DNA of 64,000 nt, from contig JBNKJP010000044.1 in assembly GCA_050291245.1 (NCBI GenBank), positions 186,001 through 250,000 on the forward strand, read 5' to 3'. Both the position numbers and the translations under genes were made by a program. This document shows, piece after piece, positions 1 through 8,093 of this stretch. The stretch comes from Thiodiazotropha sp050291245. GTDB taxonomy: Bacteria > Pseudomonadota > Gammaproteobacteria > Chromatiales > Chromatiaceae. Below the pieces are notes generated by a model. It did no database searches, had not been told where the DNA came from, and saw only the letters and a program-made list of their open reading frames with translations. Each line of letters opens with the position of its first letter. Position 1 is the first letter of the stretch.

Positions 1-1
1 T

Positions 2-268
2 CTCGGCGTGATCGGGTCCGTGCTCGGGTTTACGCTTTACTACTACATACTGCGCCATCTGGAGACCACCAAGGTGGCCTTGATCACCTTGATGACCCCG
101 GTCATCGCCCTGTTCGCCGGGGCCTGGCTGAACGCGGAATCCATCGAACCGCAGATCTGGGTCGGTACCGGATTGATCCTGGTGGGGCTGATCGGTTTCG
201 AGCGGCCCGGGTTCGGACGGATGGTTCAGTGGCGACCGGTCAAGGCCAGGGAGAGTGAGGGCCAGTAG
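2..268 (+). CDS. EamA/DMT family permease, C-terminal part (truncated by window edge)
   Basis: The reading frame is open from the first bases of the window, so this is the 3' end of a longer gene. It encodes two or three hydrophobic helices (a YYYILRHLE segment, a LITLMTPVIALFAGAWL helix, and a GTGLILVGLIGF helix) typical of the last repeat of EamA drug/metabolite transporters, which are inner-membrane exporters of about 300 residues with ten helices. The family call rests on this tail only, and the substrate cannot be told. Its last 43 bases overlap the end of the convergent dctM gene, so the two stop codons interlock. Confidence 0.7.
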   Translation, partial: LGVIGSVLGFTLYYYILRHLETTKVALITLMTPVIALFAGAWLNAESIEPQIWVGTGLILVGLIGFERPGFGRMVQWRPVKARESEGQ

Positions 269-1500
269 GTGATGATCACTACCGCGCCAAGCAGGAGCAG
301 GAACCAGGGAAGGGTGGCGCGGTAGATGGTCATAATCGGTTTGTCAAAGCGATAGCTGGCGATAAACAGGTTCATACCGACCGGTGGGGTGAAATAACCG
401 ATCTGCATATTCGCCAGAAAGATGATCCCCAGGTGTACTGGATCGACCCCGTACTGGATTGCCACCGGCAACAGCAAGGGCACCACGAGCACCAGGGCGG
501 AGAAGATATCCAGCAGGGTGCCCAGCACCAGTAGGAACAGGTTGAGCAGGATCAGGAAGGTGAGCGGGTCGTGGACCTGTTCATGCAGCCAGCTGAAGAG
601 CTGTCCGGGGACATCCGCGTCGATCATGTAGTTGGTGGAGGCCAGGGAGAGTCCTAGGATTACCAGGATGCCACCCACCAGCAGCATCGATTCCCGCATC
701 AGACCCGGAAGTCGGCTCAGGGGGATCTCTCGGTGCACGAAAACCTCGGCGATCAATACATAGAGCACGGTTACCGCGGCGGCCTCGGAAATGGCGAAAT
801 AGCCACTGTAGATACCGGACAGCAGCAGGATCGGCAGGGGGATCTCCCAGGCGGCATCGCGCAGTGCGTCCAGGGCCTCCGGCATTGAAAACCGGGTGAG
901 TGGAATGTGGCGGCTGGAGTACAGGGCCCAGGCCATGAGGATCCCCAGCATCAAAAGCCCGGGCAGGATGCCGGCGAGGAACATCTCATCCACGGTGATC
1001 GCCCCCCCCAGTCCCAGCTGCTGAGCCACCACCGCGTAGAGGATCAGGGGCAGTGCCGGGGCGAACAGCAGACCCAGGCTGCCCGAGGTGGTGACCAGGC
1101 CGAGGCTGAAATCGTTTCGATAACCGGCCTGTTGCAAAGCCGGGTAGAGCAGTGCCCCGAGGGCCACGATGGTCACGCCGGAGGCCCCGGTGAAGGCAGT
1201 GAACAGGGCGCAGGCGACCAGGGCGACAAAGGCCATGCCCCCCGGCATCCAGCCCAGTAGGGCCTGGGTCAGGCGAACCAGGCGGACGGGCGCCTTGCCT
1301 TCGCTCAGCAGGTAGCCGGCAAAGGTGAACAGGGGAATGGCCATCAGCACCGGGGTTTCCGCAAGCCGGAAAAACTCGATGGCGACGATGGAGAGATCGA
1401 TATCGGACTGATAGAAGCCCCACAGGGCCATGGCGCCGATGACTACGAACAGGGGTGCACCGCTGATCGCCAACAGGATCAGACCCAGGGTGACGATCAT
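226..1500 (-). CDS. dctM: TRAP transporter large permease subunit DctM
   Basis: This is the 424-residue large membrane subunit of a tripartite ATP-independent periplasmic (TRAP) transporter, which drives uptake of organic acids or related solutes with a sodium or proton gradient. It is hydrophobic throughout with about twelve helices. Family landmarks include the FTAFTGASGVTIVALGALLYPAL region and a C-terminal QIGYFTPPVGMNLFIAS segment, typical of DctM. The length matches the family. It starts four bases inside the end of dctQ, so the two are translationally coupled. It is the last gene of the tatT-dctP-dctQ-dctM operon. The substrate cannot be read from the permease. Confidence 0.95.
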   Translation of the reverse strand: MIVTLGLILLAISGAPLFVVIGAMALWGFYQSDIDLSIVAIEFFRLAETPVLMAIPLFTFAGYLLSEGKAPVRLVRLTQALLGWMPGGMAFVALVACALFTAFTGASGVTIVALGALLYPALQQAGYRNDFSLGLVTTSGSLGLLFAPALPLILYAVVAQQLGLGGAITVDEMFLAGILPGLLMLGILMAWALYSSRHIPLTRFSMPEALDALRDAAWEIPLPILLLSGIYSGYFAISEAAAVTVLYVLIAEVFVHREIPLSRLPGLMRESMLLVGGILVILGLSLASTNYMIDADVPGQLFSWLHEQVHDPLTFLILLNLFLLVLGTLLDIFSALVLVVPLLLPVAIQYGVDPVHLGIIFLANMQIGYFTPPVGMNLFIASYRFDKPIMTIYRATLPWFLLLLGAVVIITYWPSLSLALTGRH

Positions 1501-1985
1501 GGGGACTCGTCCCGGGGAGACTGGAATGGGATATTGAGGAGAAATTTCAAACCCATGAGGGTGAAGCCAATGGGAATGATGAGTTCACCCAACCAGGCGG
1601 GTAGATTGGAAAACAGGGTCGAGCCATCCTGCCACTCCACATAGACGAAACGGGCGGCATGCCAGCCGATGGTGAGGCAGACCAGCGCACTGAACAGGTC
1701 ATGTACCTTGGCTAGCCCTGTCTGCGCCTTTTCGGACAGGGTATGGGAGAGCAGGTCGATGCGCAGGTGGCGGTGATCCCGGGTGGCGGCGATGGCGCCG
1801 AACAGGGCGATCCACAACACCAGGATGCGCAACACCGGGTCCGCCCACACCAGACCGCTGTCGAACAGATTGCGCAGTACAATCTGACTGCCCGCCAGCA
1901 GGATCATGCCCCCGAGCAGGAGCGCCATGAGGATCTCCTCGAGTCGGGTGATCAGGCGCTGAACCCGGATCAACCGGTCATTCAT
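1497..1985 (-). CDS. dctQ: TRAP transporter small permease subunit DctQ
   Basis: This 162-residue protein has four predicted membrane helices (near residues 15-35, 48-66, 90-110 and 130-150). The pattern RNLFDSGLVWADPVLRILVLWIALFGA around the second helix is characteristic of DctQ, the small TRAP permease that docks between the large permease and the binding protein. It overlaps dctP upstream and dctM downstream by four bases each, giving strict 1:1 operon coupling. Its position between binding protein and large permease is the usual one. Confidence in family is high and no substrate information is available. Confidence 0.93.
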   Translation of the reverse strand: MNDRLIRVQRLITRLEEILMALLLGGMILLAGSQIVLRNLFDSGLVWADPVLRILVLWIALFGAIAATRDHRHLRIDLLSHTLSEKAQTGLAKVHDLFSALVCLTIGWHAARFVYVEWQDGSTLFSNLPAWLGELIIPIGFTLMGLKFLLNIPFQSPRDESP

Positions 1986-3025
1986 GGATGGGCGTTGCCC
2001 GTGCGTTGCGCCTGAATGAGTTGCTGCATCTCGTCGAGCAGTCCACCCGTATCGAGTTTGCCGGACTTTTTCAGGCTTAGAAGGGTGGTGTTGGCGTGGG
2101 CCTCCCAGGCCTGTTGCTGCTCCACACTGGGGGCGATGAAGTCGATGCCCTGCTGTTGCAGAGCGGCCAGGGCGGATTGGGTGTCTTCCCGGTTCTGTTT
2201 GTTGAGCGTGATGAAGGTCTGGCTCAGGGTTTTTCGCACCAGGGCCTGGTCGGCTTCACTGAGTTTGTTGAAGGCCTTCTTCTCGATCACCAGGGTGGCG
2301 TACAGATAGGCCAGGGGTACCTTGGTCAGGTAATGGACCCGGGTGTACCACTGCAGGGCGATGGCGCCGATCGGGGCGCTGGCGATGGTGTCGATGAGAC
2401 CGGTCTGCAACCCGGTGAGCACATCGGTCAGGGGCAGTGGGATGGGGGTGATGCCCAGTTTGCTGAACATACGGGCGTTGATCTCATCGCCCTCAGGGAT
2501 CCAGATCTTCAGGCCCTTCATGTCCTCGGTGGTTTTGACCGGGCTGTTGGAAAACAGGTAGGCGAAGCCCCCCTCGCTGAGTCCGAAACTGATGTATCCC
2601 GAGGTTTCCAGGCCATCGATGATCTGTCGGTCCATGACCTCGCGCACCGCATCCACCTCTTGCAGATTGCGAAATTGAAACGGCAGTGACAGGGTTTGGG
2701 CTTGCGGGGAGATAGCGCTCAGACCCCCGCCGGTGATCGCCCCGCCCTGTAGCTGCCCCATACGGATCTTACGCAGTACGCTGTTGTCGTTACCCATGAC
2801 TCCGCCGGGGTAGAAGCGGATGCTGACCCGTCCCTCCGATTGGGTCTCGATCGACTTGGCGGCGGCCCGCATCTCTTTCATCCAACTGCTCCCATCCGGG
2901 GCCAGGGTGGCGATCTTGAAAACGGTTTTCGCCTCGCACAGGGTGGTGACGCCGAGTACGAGAAGCAACAGGACGAGGGTGCGAACCCGGTGGGTTTTAC
3001 GTTTGAAAGGAAGCATCATAGTCAT
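1982..3025 (-). CDS. dctP: TRAP transporter substrate-binding protein DctP
   Basis: This is a 347-residue periplasmic solute-binding protein. An N-terminal signal peptide (basic KRKTHRVR followed by a leucine/valine-rich core ending near CEAK) precedes a DctP fold that opens with FKIATLAPDGSSWMKEMR. The conserved middle includes GLKIWIPEGD and a segment PLPLTDVLTGLQTGLIDT, where DctP proteins place the helix behind the ligand pocket. I cannot assign the ligand. The APDGSSW start is seen in DctP proteins partnered with TatT lipoproteins, and tatT does lie 37 bases upstream. The start at 3025 is plausible; an ATG six bases further in is an alternative. Confidence 0.92.
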   Translation of the reverse strand: MTMMLPFKRKTHRVRTLVLLLLVLGVTTLCEAKTVFKIATLAPDGSSWMKEMRAAAKSIETQSEGRVSIRFYPGGVMGNDNSVLRKIRMGQLQGGAITGGGLSAISPQAQTLSLPFQFRNLQEVDAVREVMDRQIIDGLETSGYISFGLSEGGFAYLFSNSPVKTTEDMKGLKIWIPEGDEINARMFSKLGITPIPLPLTDVLTGLQTGLIDTIASAPIGAIALQWYTRVHYLTKVPLAYLYATLVIEKKAFNKLSEADQALVRKTLSQTFITLNKQNREDTQSALAALQQQGIDFIAPSVEQQQAWEAHANTTLLSLKKSGKLDTGGLLDEMQQLIQAQRTGNAHP

Positions 3026-3062
3026 GGGATCAGATCAGGGGGTGAAGGTTCAAGCCGTTACA

Positions 3063-3920
3063 TCAAAAGTAGTCTTCCTGGAGTAACGCGCGCGCCTGTT
3101 GCTGGGCCAGGATATTACTCAGGGTCAATCCGGGTTGTCGGGGATCGGCCTCGATCACCTCATTGAGCAACCGGTCGTGCAAGGTTTTATCAAAAACCAG
3201 GCGGGCGTAGTGTCGAGCGTATTCCAGTTTCGCCATCAGGTCCTTGCCCGAGGAGAAGGCGATGGCCTGTTCAAAATGGGCCTGGCCGATTTCCGGGCGG
3301 CCCCCCAGGGCCGGAGGAATCTGGCTGTTGATGACCCCGAGATAGAGCTGCGCCCGACCGTTTTCATATCCCGGATCCTGTTTCACGACAAGCGCCAGCA
3401 TGGCCTCCACCTTGGCCAGCTCGGCCACCGCGTTCCAGTCATCGCTGTGGGCTTGGATCCAGCCGGCCCAGCTGGCGGCATACAGATAGAGACCTTCCAG
3501 GTCCTGGGTATCCCCCTGGTTCAGGGCGGCGGCGAAACGGTCGAAGGGTTGGTGGCGGTTTTCGCAGATTTGAGTCTGGGTTTGGCAGAATCCCCGTCCC
3601 GCGTAGTCGAGGGCCTTCTCGGTCAGGATTTTGCGGCGCTCGGCTGCTTCCACCAGTCCCCCGGCGTAGGCGCCGTACAGGCGTGCCCCGGCGTATAGCA
3701 GCGGTTTGTCATCCGGACTGTCCGCAATCAGGGAGTCGATGAGCAGCAGATAGGAGGGCGCGCCCTGGCGCACGATCTCCGGGTCGGTCTGATCGAGCAT
3801 CGCCTGGGAGAGGCTGGCGGCCAACCGGTCGGTGCCCAGGGAGACGCACCCGTTCGACAGGCTGATGGCGAGTCCGCACAGGAGGGTGGTGAGCAATTTA
3901 CCGAATAGGGTCTTTTTCAT
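3063..3920 (-). CDS. tatT: TRAP-associated TatT-type lipoprotein
   Basis: I place the start at the ATG at 3920, giving 285 residues beginning MKKTLFGKLLTTLLC; the open frame continues far upstream but that part looks non-coding. A lysine-rich start, hydrophobic core and LSNGCVSLG around residue 24 form a lipoprotein signal. The rest is alpha-helical, with repeated Ala/Tyr/Gly pairs (ARLYGAYAGG, YAASWAGWIQAHSDDW, QLYLGVINSQIPPALGG) as in the TPR-like TatT family. In Treponema TatT is a trimer that binds the TRAP solute-binding protein and may shuttle hydrophobic ligands. Position directly before dctPQM supports the same job here. The stop is 37 bases before dctP. Confidence 0.87.
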   Translation of the reverse strand: MKKTLFGKLLTTLLCGLAISLSNGCVSLGTDRLAASLSQAMLDQTDPEIVRQGAPSYLLLIDSLIADSPDDKPLLYAGARLYGAYAGGLVEAAERRKILTEKALDYAGRGFCQTQTQICENRHQPFDRFAAALNQGDTQDLEGLYLYAASWAGWIQAHSDDWNAVAELAKVEAMLALVVKQDPGYENGRAQLYLGVINSQIPPALGGRPEIGQAHFEQAIAFSSGKDLMAKLEYARHYARLVFDKTLHDRLLNEVIEADPRQPGLTLSNILAQQQARALLQEDYF

Positions 3921-4101
3921 CGGGGGATTGTGACAGATTTCGGTGGGTTTTTTTAGCGTGACCGGAGTTTGAAGTGAATTCAATCCGAAACCTGAGTGGT
4001 AAGACCCGGCCGATGCGGTTTGCTTGAAGTCGGACAATCTACCCTTTATCGTGCGGGGAAAGAAATAAGATCGGGTAATAACCAACAAAGGGGGATCGTG
4101 C

Positions 4102-5451
4102 ATGGAGATTATCACCAATCTGATCAACGGATTGAACGGGATTGTCTGGGGACCGTTGATGCTGGTTCTGATTCTGGGAACCGGCTTTTTCCTGATGGTT
4201 CGTCTCAAGGTCATGCCTTTGGCGCGACTGGGGTATGGTTTTCGCATGCTGTGGCGGGGCCGCGAAGGGTGCGGAGAGGGTGAAATCAGTCCGTTCAACG
4301 CGTTGATGACCTCACTTTCGGCCACCATCGGAACCGGTAACATCGCGGGTGTCGCCACCGCCATCGCCATGGGCGGTCCGGGGGCTCTGTTCTGGATGTG
4401 GTGTACCGCCCTGGTGGGGATGGCCACCAAGTACGCCGAGGCGGTGCTGGCGGTGCGTTATCGGGAGGTGGATGAAGACGGCAACCATGTTGGCGGACCC
4501 ATGTATTACATCAAAAACGGCCTGGGCGGTTCCTGGGCCTGGCTGGGTACCCTGTTCGCGGTGTTTGGCGCCCTGGCGGGTTTTGGTATCGGCAATACGG
4601 TACAGGCCAACTCGGTGGCCCATGCCCTGATGGACCATGAGCAACTGGGTATTCCTCCCATGGTAACCGGCCTCGTCATGGCGGTCCTCGCTGGGTTGGT
4701 GCTGATCGGGGGTATCCGGCGCATCGCCGAGGTGGCGGGCAAACTGGTGCCGTTCATGGCCATCGCCTATCTGCTGGGGGGTGTCGTGGTACTGGCTCTG
4801 CATCTGGGCGAGATACCCAGTGCGGTGGTTATGATCGTGCAGCATGCCTTTACGCCGACCGCCGCCACCGGCGGATTTGCCGGCGCGGCGGTCTGGGCGG
4901 CGATCCGTTTCGGGGTCGCGCGGGGTATCTTTTCCAACGAAGCGGGTCTGGGCAGCGCCCCCATCGCCCATGCCTCGGCCGCCACGGACAACCCGGTACG
5001 CCAGGGTACGGTGGCCATGCTGGGGACCTTCATCGATACCCTGGTCGTCTGTTCGGTCACCGGCCTGGCGATTGTGGTCACCGGCGCCTGGACCGGGGGC
5101 GAGACCGGGGCTTCCCTGTCGTCCGCCGCGTTCGAACTGGCCTTGCCCGGGGTGGGCAGCTATATCGTCAGTTTCGGGCTGGCGATCTTTGCATTCACCA
5201 CCATTCTCGGCTGGAGCGTCTACAGTGAGCGTTGTGTGGAGTACCTGGTCGGGATCAAGGCCATCACCCCTTTCCGGATCCTCTGGGTGATCATGATTCC
5301 GGTCGGCGCCATGGCCCAGGATCAGCTTGATTTTGTCTGGTTGGTCGCGGATACCCTGAATGCCCTGATGGCGATCCCCAATCTGCTGGCTTTGTTGATG
5401 CTCAGTCCGGTGGTGGTGCAGTTGACTCAGGACTATTTCAAGGGTCGTTGA
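4102..5451 (+). CDS. Alanine/glycine:cation symporter (AGCS family)
   Basis: This 449-residue inner-membrane protein of about ten helices belongs to the AGCS family (AlsT/YaaJ/DagA), which imports alanine or glycine with sodium or protons. Seen signatures are TGNIAGVATAIAMGGPGALFWMW, GGPMYYIKNGLG and the FSNEAGLGSAPIAHA block, the last being the family hallmark. Length is normal (440-480). The start follows a GGGGAT-type ribosome site a few bases upstream. It stands alone between convergent neighbours: tatT points away from it and the glutaredoxin-like gene converges on its end. A GC-rich dyad (about 5455-5480) at its 3' end may serve as a shared terminator. Confidence 0.93.
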   Translation: MEIITNLINGLNGIVWGPLMLVLILGTGFFLMVRLKVMPLARLGYGFRMLWRGREGCGEGEISPFNALMTSLSATIGTGNIAGVATAIAMGGPGALFWMWCTALVGMATKYAEAVLAVRYREVDEDGNHVGGPMYYIKNGLGGSWAWLGTLFAVFGALAGFGIGNTVQANSVAHALMDHEQLGIPPMVTGLVMAVLAGLVLIGGIRRIAEVAGKLVPFMAIAYLLGGVVVLALHLGEIPSAVVMIVQHAFTPTAATGGFAGAAVWAAIRFGVARGIFSNEAGLGSAPIAHASAATDNPVRQGTVAMLGTFIDTLVVCSVTGLAIVVTGAWTGGETGASLSSAAFELALPGVGSYIVSFGLAIFAFTTILGWSVYSERCVEYLVGIKAITPFRILWVIMIPVGAMAQDQLDFVWLVADTLNALMAIPNLLALLMLSPVVVQLTQDYFKGR

Positions 5452-5473
5452 CACGATATCCTGGGGGGCGCCC

Positions 5474-5824
5474 TCAGGATCGGGATTCAACTTCGGATGG
5501 CTCGAAACGCAGATACAGGTAACAAATGATGCGATCGGATTCGTAGAGCCACTCCACTCGATCCGGGTTTTCGATTCTCAGACAGGGTGTCTGCGACTTG
5601 CCACCGCCTTGGTGCAGTTCCCGTTTCCACTCGGGATTCTTTGCGGTATTGCGCTGTTCGATCGGTATATTGAGATGGCGGATCACCCGCCGAACCCGGG
5701 TGCAATATCCGCAAAATGGCAGGAAGTAGAGGGTCAGGCTACGCGCCGACGCCTCCACCTGCCGTTGGCGTTCCTCTGAGCGCCGGATCGGCAGGTGGAA
5801 GAGGCGATTGAGCCAGTGAAACAT
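5474..5824 (-). CDS. Glutaredoxin-like protein with CGYC active site
   Basis: I use the ATG at 5824 (MFHWLNRLFHL), because it overlaps the upstream bolA stop as TGATG, giving 116 residues. After a basic N-terminal helix, residues about 31-105 form a thioredoxin/glutaredoxin fold: LTLYFLPFCGYCTRVRRVI carries a CxxC redox motif (Cys-Gly-Tyr-Cys), followed by TPCLRI, the usual cis-proline region preceded by Thr, and a C-terminal SDRIICYL helix as in GSH-dependent glutaredoxins. It is probably a cytosolic thiol reductant. Pairing of a glutaredoxin with BolA is well known in iron-sulfur cluster trafficking, though that partnership normally uses CGFS-type monothiol enzymes, so the link here is suggestive only. 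Confidence 0.8.
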   Translation of the reverse strand: MFHWLNRLFHLPIRRSEERQRQVEASARSLTLYFLPFCGYCTRVRRVIRHLNIPIEQRNTAKNPEWKRELHQGGGKSQTPCLRIENPDRVEWLYESDRIICYLYLRFEPSEVESRS

Positions 5825-6147
5825 CAGACGGTCTGTTTCGAACCGCCCAGGCATTCCGGGGAATCCGCTACCGTACCCCCATGATTGAACCAGTCCTGGG
5901 GGGTCAGGGTATGCAGGGCCAGGGCGTGGACACCCCCTTGCAGCTCCTCCGCCAGGACCTTATTCACCTGACGGTGCCGGGTGATGAGTTTCTCGCCCTC
6001 GAAGGACTCGCTCACGAGCACGATCTTGAAGTGAGATTCACTGCCTTCCGGTACATTGTGGTTGTGGCTCTCGTCTATCACCTCCAGGTGCAGGGGTGAG
6101 AAGCTGGTCTGGAGTTTCTGCTGGATGTTTTGCCGCATGGTGGTCAT
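5824..6147 (-). CDS. bolA: BolA family protein
   Basis: This is a 107-residue protein of the BolA/IbaG family. The core reads HLEVIDESHNHNVPEGSESHFKIVLVS, with the conserved H-N-H and SHF elements, followed by RHRQVNKVLAEEL and a terminal HALALHTLTP, which is the RHR...VHALSI pattern of BolA. BolA proteins bind [2Fe-2S] clusters together with glutaredoxins and influence cell shape and stress responses in E. coli. The short C-terminal tail after TPQDW is variable in the family. It is translationally coupled to the downstream glutaredoxin-like gene by a one-base overlap. The start at 6147 gives MTTMRQNI; an internal ATG three codons on is also possible. Confidence 0.9.
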   Translation of the reverse strand: MTTMRQNIQQKLQTSFSPLHLEVIDESHNHNVPEGSESHFKIVLVSESFEGEKLITRHRQVNKVLAEELQGGVHALALHTLTPQDWFNHGGTVADSPECLGGSKQTV

Positions 6148-6198
6148 GGATCTATACCTATTTGGGTTGCCGGGTTGATAGTGTAGTAGTTTAGCCCC

Positions 6199-6879
6199 TC
6201 ACAGTTTCAGGATTTCCCGCACAAACGGGATGGTCAGTCGTCGCTGTGCCGCGAGGGAGGCCTGATCCAGTCGGTCCACCAGAACGGTAATGAAATGGAT
6301 GTCCCGGGGAATGCGCTGGAGCAGGAAACTCGCGGTTTCGACACTCATGGAGAGTCCCCGGCTCTGCGTATTGCGCAGCAGCAGTTCCAAACGCTCCTCG
6401 TCGTTCAGGGGGATCAGGTGGTAGCAGGGGCCCCAGGTCAGACGCGAGGCCAGGTCGGCCAGTTGGAGCGGCATCCGCTGCGGCGGCCGGTCACTGGCGA
6501 CCACCAGTTGCGCACCCCGCTCGCGCAGGTTGTTGAACAGGTTGAACACGGCGCCTTCCCATTCCGGACGTCCCGCCAGCTGCTGCAGATCGTCGAGGCA
6601 GACCCGCTGAAACTGCTCCAGCCCATCGAGCATCTCCGGCGCCAGCCCATGTTCCGATTTGAACGGCAGGTAGGCCGTAAGCCCCCCCTCACTCTGGGTC
6701 TGCTGACAGGCGGATTGAAGCAGGTGGCTTTTGCCACAGCCCGATTCCCCCCAAAGATAGAGGAAAGGATCCTGATTGCCCCGCAGTCTGGACAGGGCCT
6801 CGGCGTTGCGTCCGGGAATAAAATGGGCGAAATCCACCCGGGGACGGATACTCAGGGTCAGGGGCAACTGCGTCGGCAT
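6199..6879 (-). CDS. hda: DnaA regulatory inactivator Hda
   Basis: This 226-residue AAA+ protein promotes ATP hydrolysis by DnaA once the sliding clamp is loaded, preventing re-initiation of replication. The N-terminus carries QLPLTL, matching the clamp-binding motif of Hda. It continues FIPGRNAEALSRLR and a P-loop LYLWGESGCGKSHLLQSAC (E-S-G-C-G-K-S), then CLDDLQ as Walker B and a C-terminal sensor region RGLSMSVETASFLLQRIPRD. It ends with a short lid and lacks the DnaA helix-turn-helix, so it is Hda rather than DnaA. It sits six bases after wrbA, and an ArsC/YfgD-type gene precedes that, similar to the hda-yfgD neighbourhood of E. coli. Confidence 0.95.
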   Translation of the reverse strand: MPTQLPLTLSIRPRVDFAHFIPGRNAEALSRLRGNQDPFLYLWGESGCGKSHLLQSACQQTQSEGGLTAYLPFKSEHGLAPEMLDGLEQFQRVCLDDLQQLAGRPEWEGAVFNLFNNLRERGAQLVVASDRPPQRMPLQLADLASRLTWGPCYHLIPLNDEERLELLLRNTQSRGLSMSVETASFLLQRIPRDIHFITVLVDRLDQASLAAQRRLTIPFVREILKL

Positions 6880-6884
6880 GAGGG

Positions 6885-7484
6885 TCAGGCGCTTCCCGTC
6901 AGTTTGTGCACGGTTTCGGCCATACGGCGGCCCTGGGTGATGCAGATCCGTTTCTCTTCGTCCGTGATCGGCTGTTTGCTGTCCTTACCCGCAACATGGC
7001 TGGCGCCGTATGGGGTGCCTCCGCTCCGGGTGTGAAGCAGGGTGGTTTCGCTGTAGGGGATGCCCATCAGCAGCATGCCGTGATGCAGCAGGGGCAGCAT
7101 CATGGAAAGCAGGGTGCTCTCCTGGCCTCCGTGAAGACTGGAGGTGGAGGTGAAAACGGAAGCCGGTTTGCCGATCAGCTTACCCCCCATCCAGAGGCTG
7201 CTGGTGGTGTCGAGAAAATGTTTCATGGGTGCCGCCATGTTGCCGAACCGGGTGGGGCTGCCGAGGATCAGGCCGTCACATTCGGCCAGGTCCGCGGTGC
7301 TGGCATAGGGAGCACCCTGTTCCGGTATGCTGTCCTGCGTGGCTTCACAGACCGGTGAGACTTCGGCTACGGTGCGCAGCCTGGCGGTCACCCCGCTGAC
7401 CTCTTCGACACCCCGGGCAATGAGCCGGGCCATCTCAGCAGTGGCGCCGTGGCGGCTGTAGTAGAGGATCAGTACTTCTGCCAT
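6885..7484 (-). CDS. wrbA: NAD(P)H:quinone oxidoreductase WrbA
   Basis: This 199-residue flavodoxin-fold protein begins MAEVLILYYSRHGATAEMARLIARG, where YSRHGAT forms the FMN phosphate loop. GSPTRFGNMAAPMKHFLD and STSSLHGGQESTLLSMM are the WrbA-family segments that build the FMN and NAD(P)H sites and the tetramer interface, and GTPYGASH near residue 160 is likewise conserved. WrbA reduces quinones by two electrons, limiting radical formation. It lies between arsC (56 bases upstream) and hda (six bases downstream), so the three probably share a transcript. The length matches E. coli WrbA (198). Confidence 0.95.
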   Translation of the reverse strand: MAEVLILYYSRHGATAEMARLIARGVEEVSGVTARLRTVAEVSPVCEATQDSIPEQGAPYASTADLAECDGLILGSPTRFGNMAAPMKHFLDTTSSLWMGGKLIGKPASVFTSTSSLHGGQESTLLSMMLPLLHHGMLLMGIPYSETTLLHTRSGGTPYGASHVAGKDSKQPITDEEKRICITQGRRMAETVHKLTGSA

Positions 7485-7540
7485 CTGAGTTCCTTGTTTG
7501 AATATCGAGTGGCCGGGTTAAGAATCTGAAGGGTGCGGTC

Positions 7541-7888
7541 TCAGAGCAGCTCCAGCACCTTTTCAGGGGGACGACCGATGGCCGCCCTGCCGTCTTTGAC
7601 AACAATCGGCCGCTCGATCAGCTTCGGGTGCGCGATCATGGCGTCGATGAGTTGTTGGCGGGTCAGTTTGGGATTGTCCAGGCCTTCCGCTTGATACTCC
7701 GCCTCTTTCTTGCGCATCAGATCTCTGGGTTCCAGTCCCAGCATGTCCAAAATGTCCTCCAGGGTTTTTCGGTCCGGCGGGGTTTTCAGGTATTCCACGA
7801 CTTCGGGTTCCACCCCCTGCTCCTGTAACAATTGCAGGGTCTGTCTCGATTTACTGCAGCGGGGGTTATGATAGATTTCGATACTCAT
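7541..7888 (-). CDS. arsC: ArsC-family reductase (YfgD-like)
   Basis: The start is set at 7888 (MSIEIYHNPRCSKSRQTL), giving 115 residues, the normal length for this family; the upstream extension is not coding-like. The thioredoxin-fold protein carries the active cysteine in NPRCSKSR, a TPP after the second strand, and LIERPIVVKDGRAAIGRPP near the end with the conserved arginine that stabilises arsenate in true ArsC. Glutaredoxin-linked arsenate reductases have this layout. However, the linkage to hda is that of E. coli YfgD, whose substrate is not firmly known, and no ars operon genes are nearby. Arsenate reduction is therefore possible but not shown. Confidence 0.85.
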   Translation of the reverse strand: MSIEIYHNPRCSKSRQTLQLLQEQGVEPEVVEYLKTPPDRKTLEDILDMLGLEPRDLMRKKEAEYQAEGLDNPKLTRQQLIDAMIAHPKLIERPIVVKDGRAAIGRPPEKVLELL

Positions 7889-8093
7889 GGTTCGGCGGCC
7901 TTGTGAAAGGTTTTGAGGTGATCGTCGTCGGCATCCCTGGGGGGGCGTGAGACAATAACCGTTGTTGTTGGATTTCAGGGTGTCATTGTAGCCAGGGTAT
8001 CCGGTTGACTCCACCGCCATCCGGTGGGGTATTCGATCCCCTTCGCCGGAGGAACGACCGGTATGCCCGGGAATCAACAAAGGAGCGATACAG

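Noticed and set aside
3921..4430. N-terminal extension of tatT
   Set aside because: The lipoprotein signal begins at 3920; the extension is Pro/Arg/Ser-rich and overlaps the AGCS gene.
4312..5490. 392-codon open frame antisense to the AGCS symporter
   Set aside because: Shadow of a clear symporter gene; composition dominated by His, Gly, Gln and Asp.
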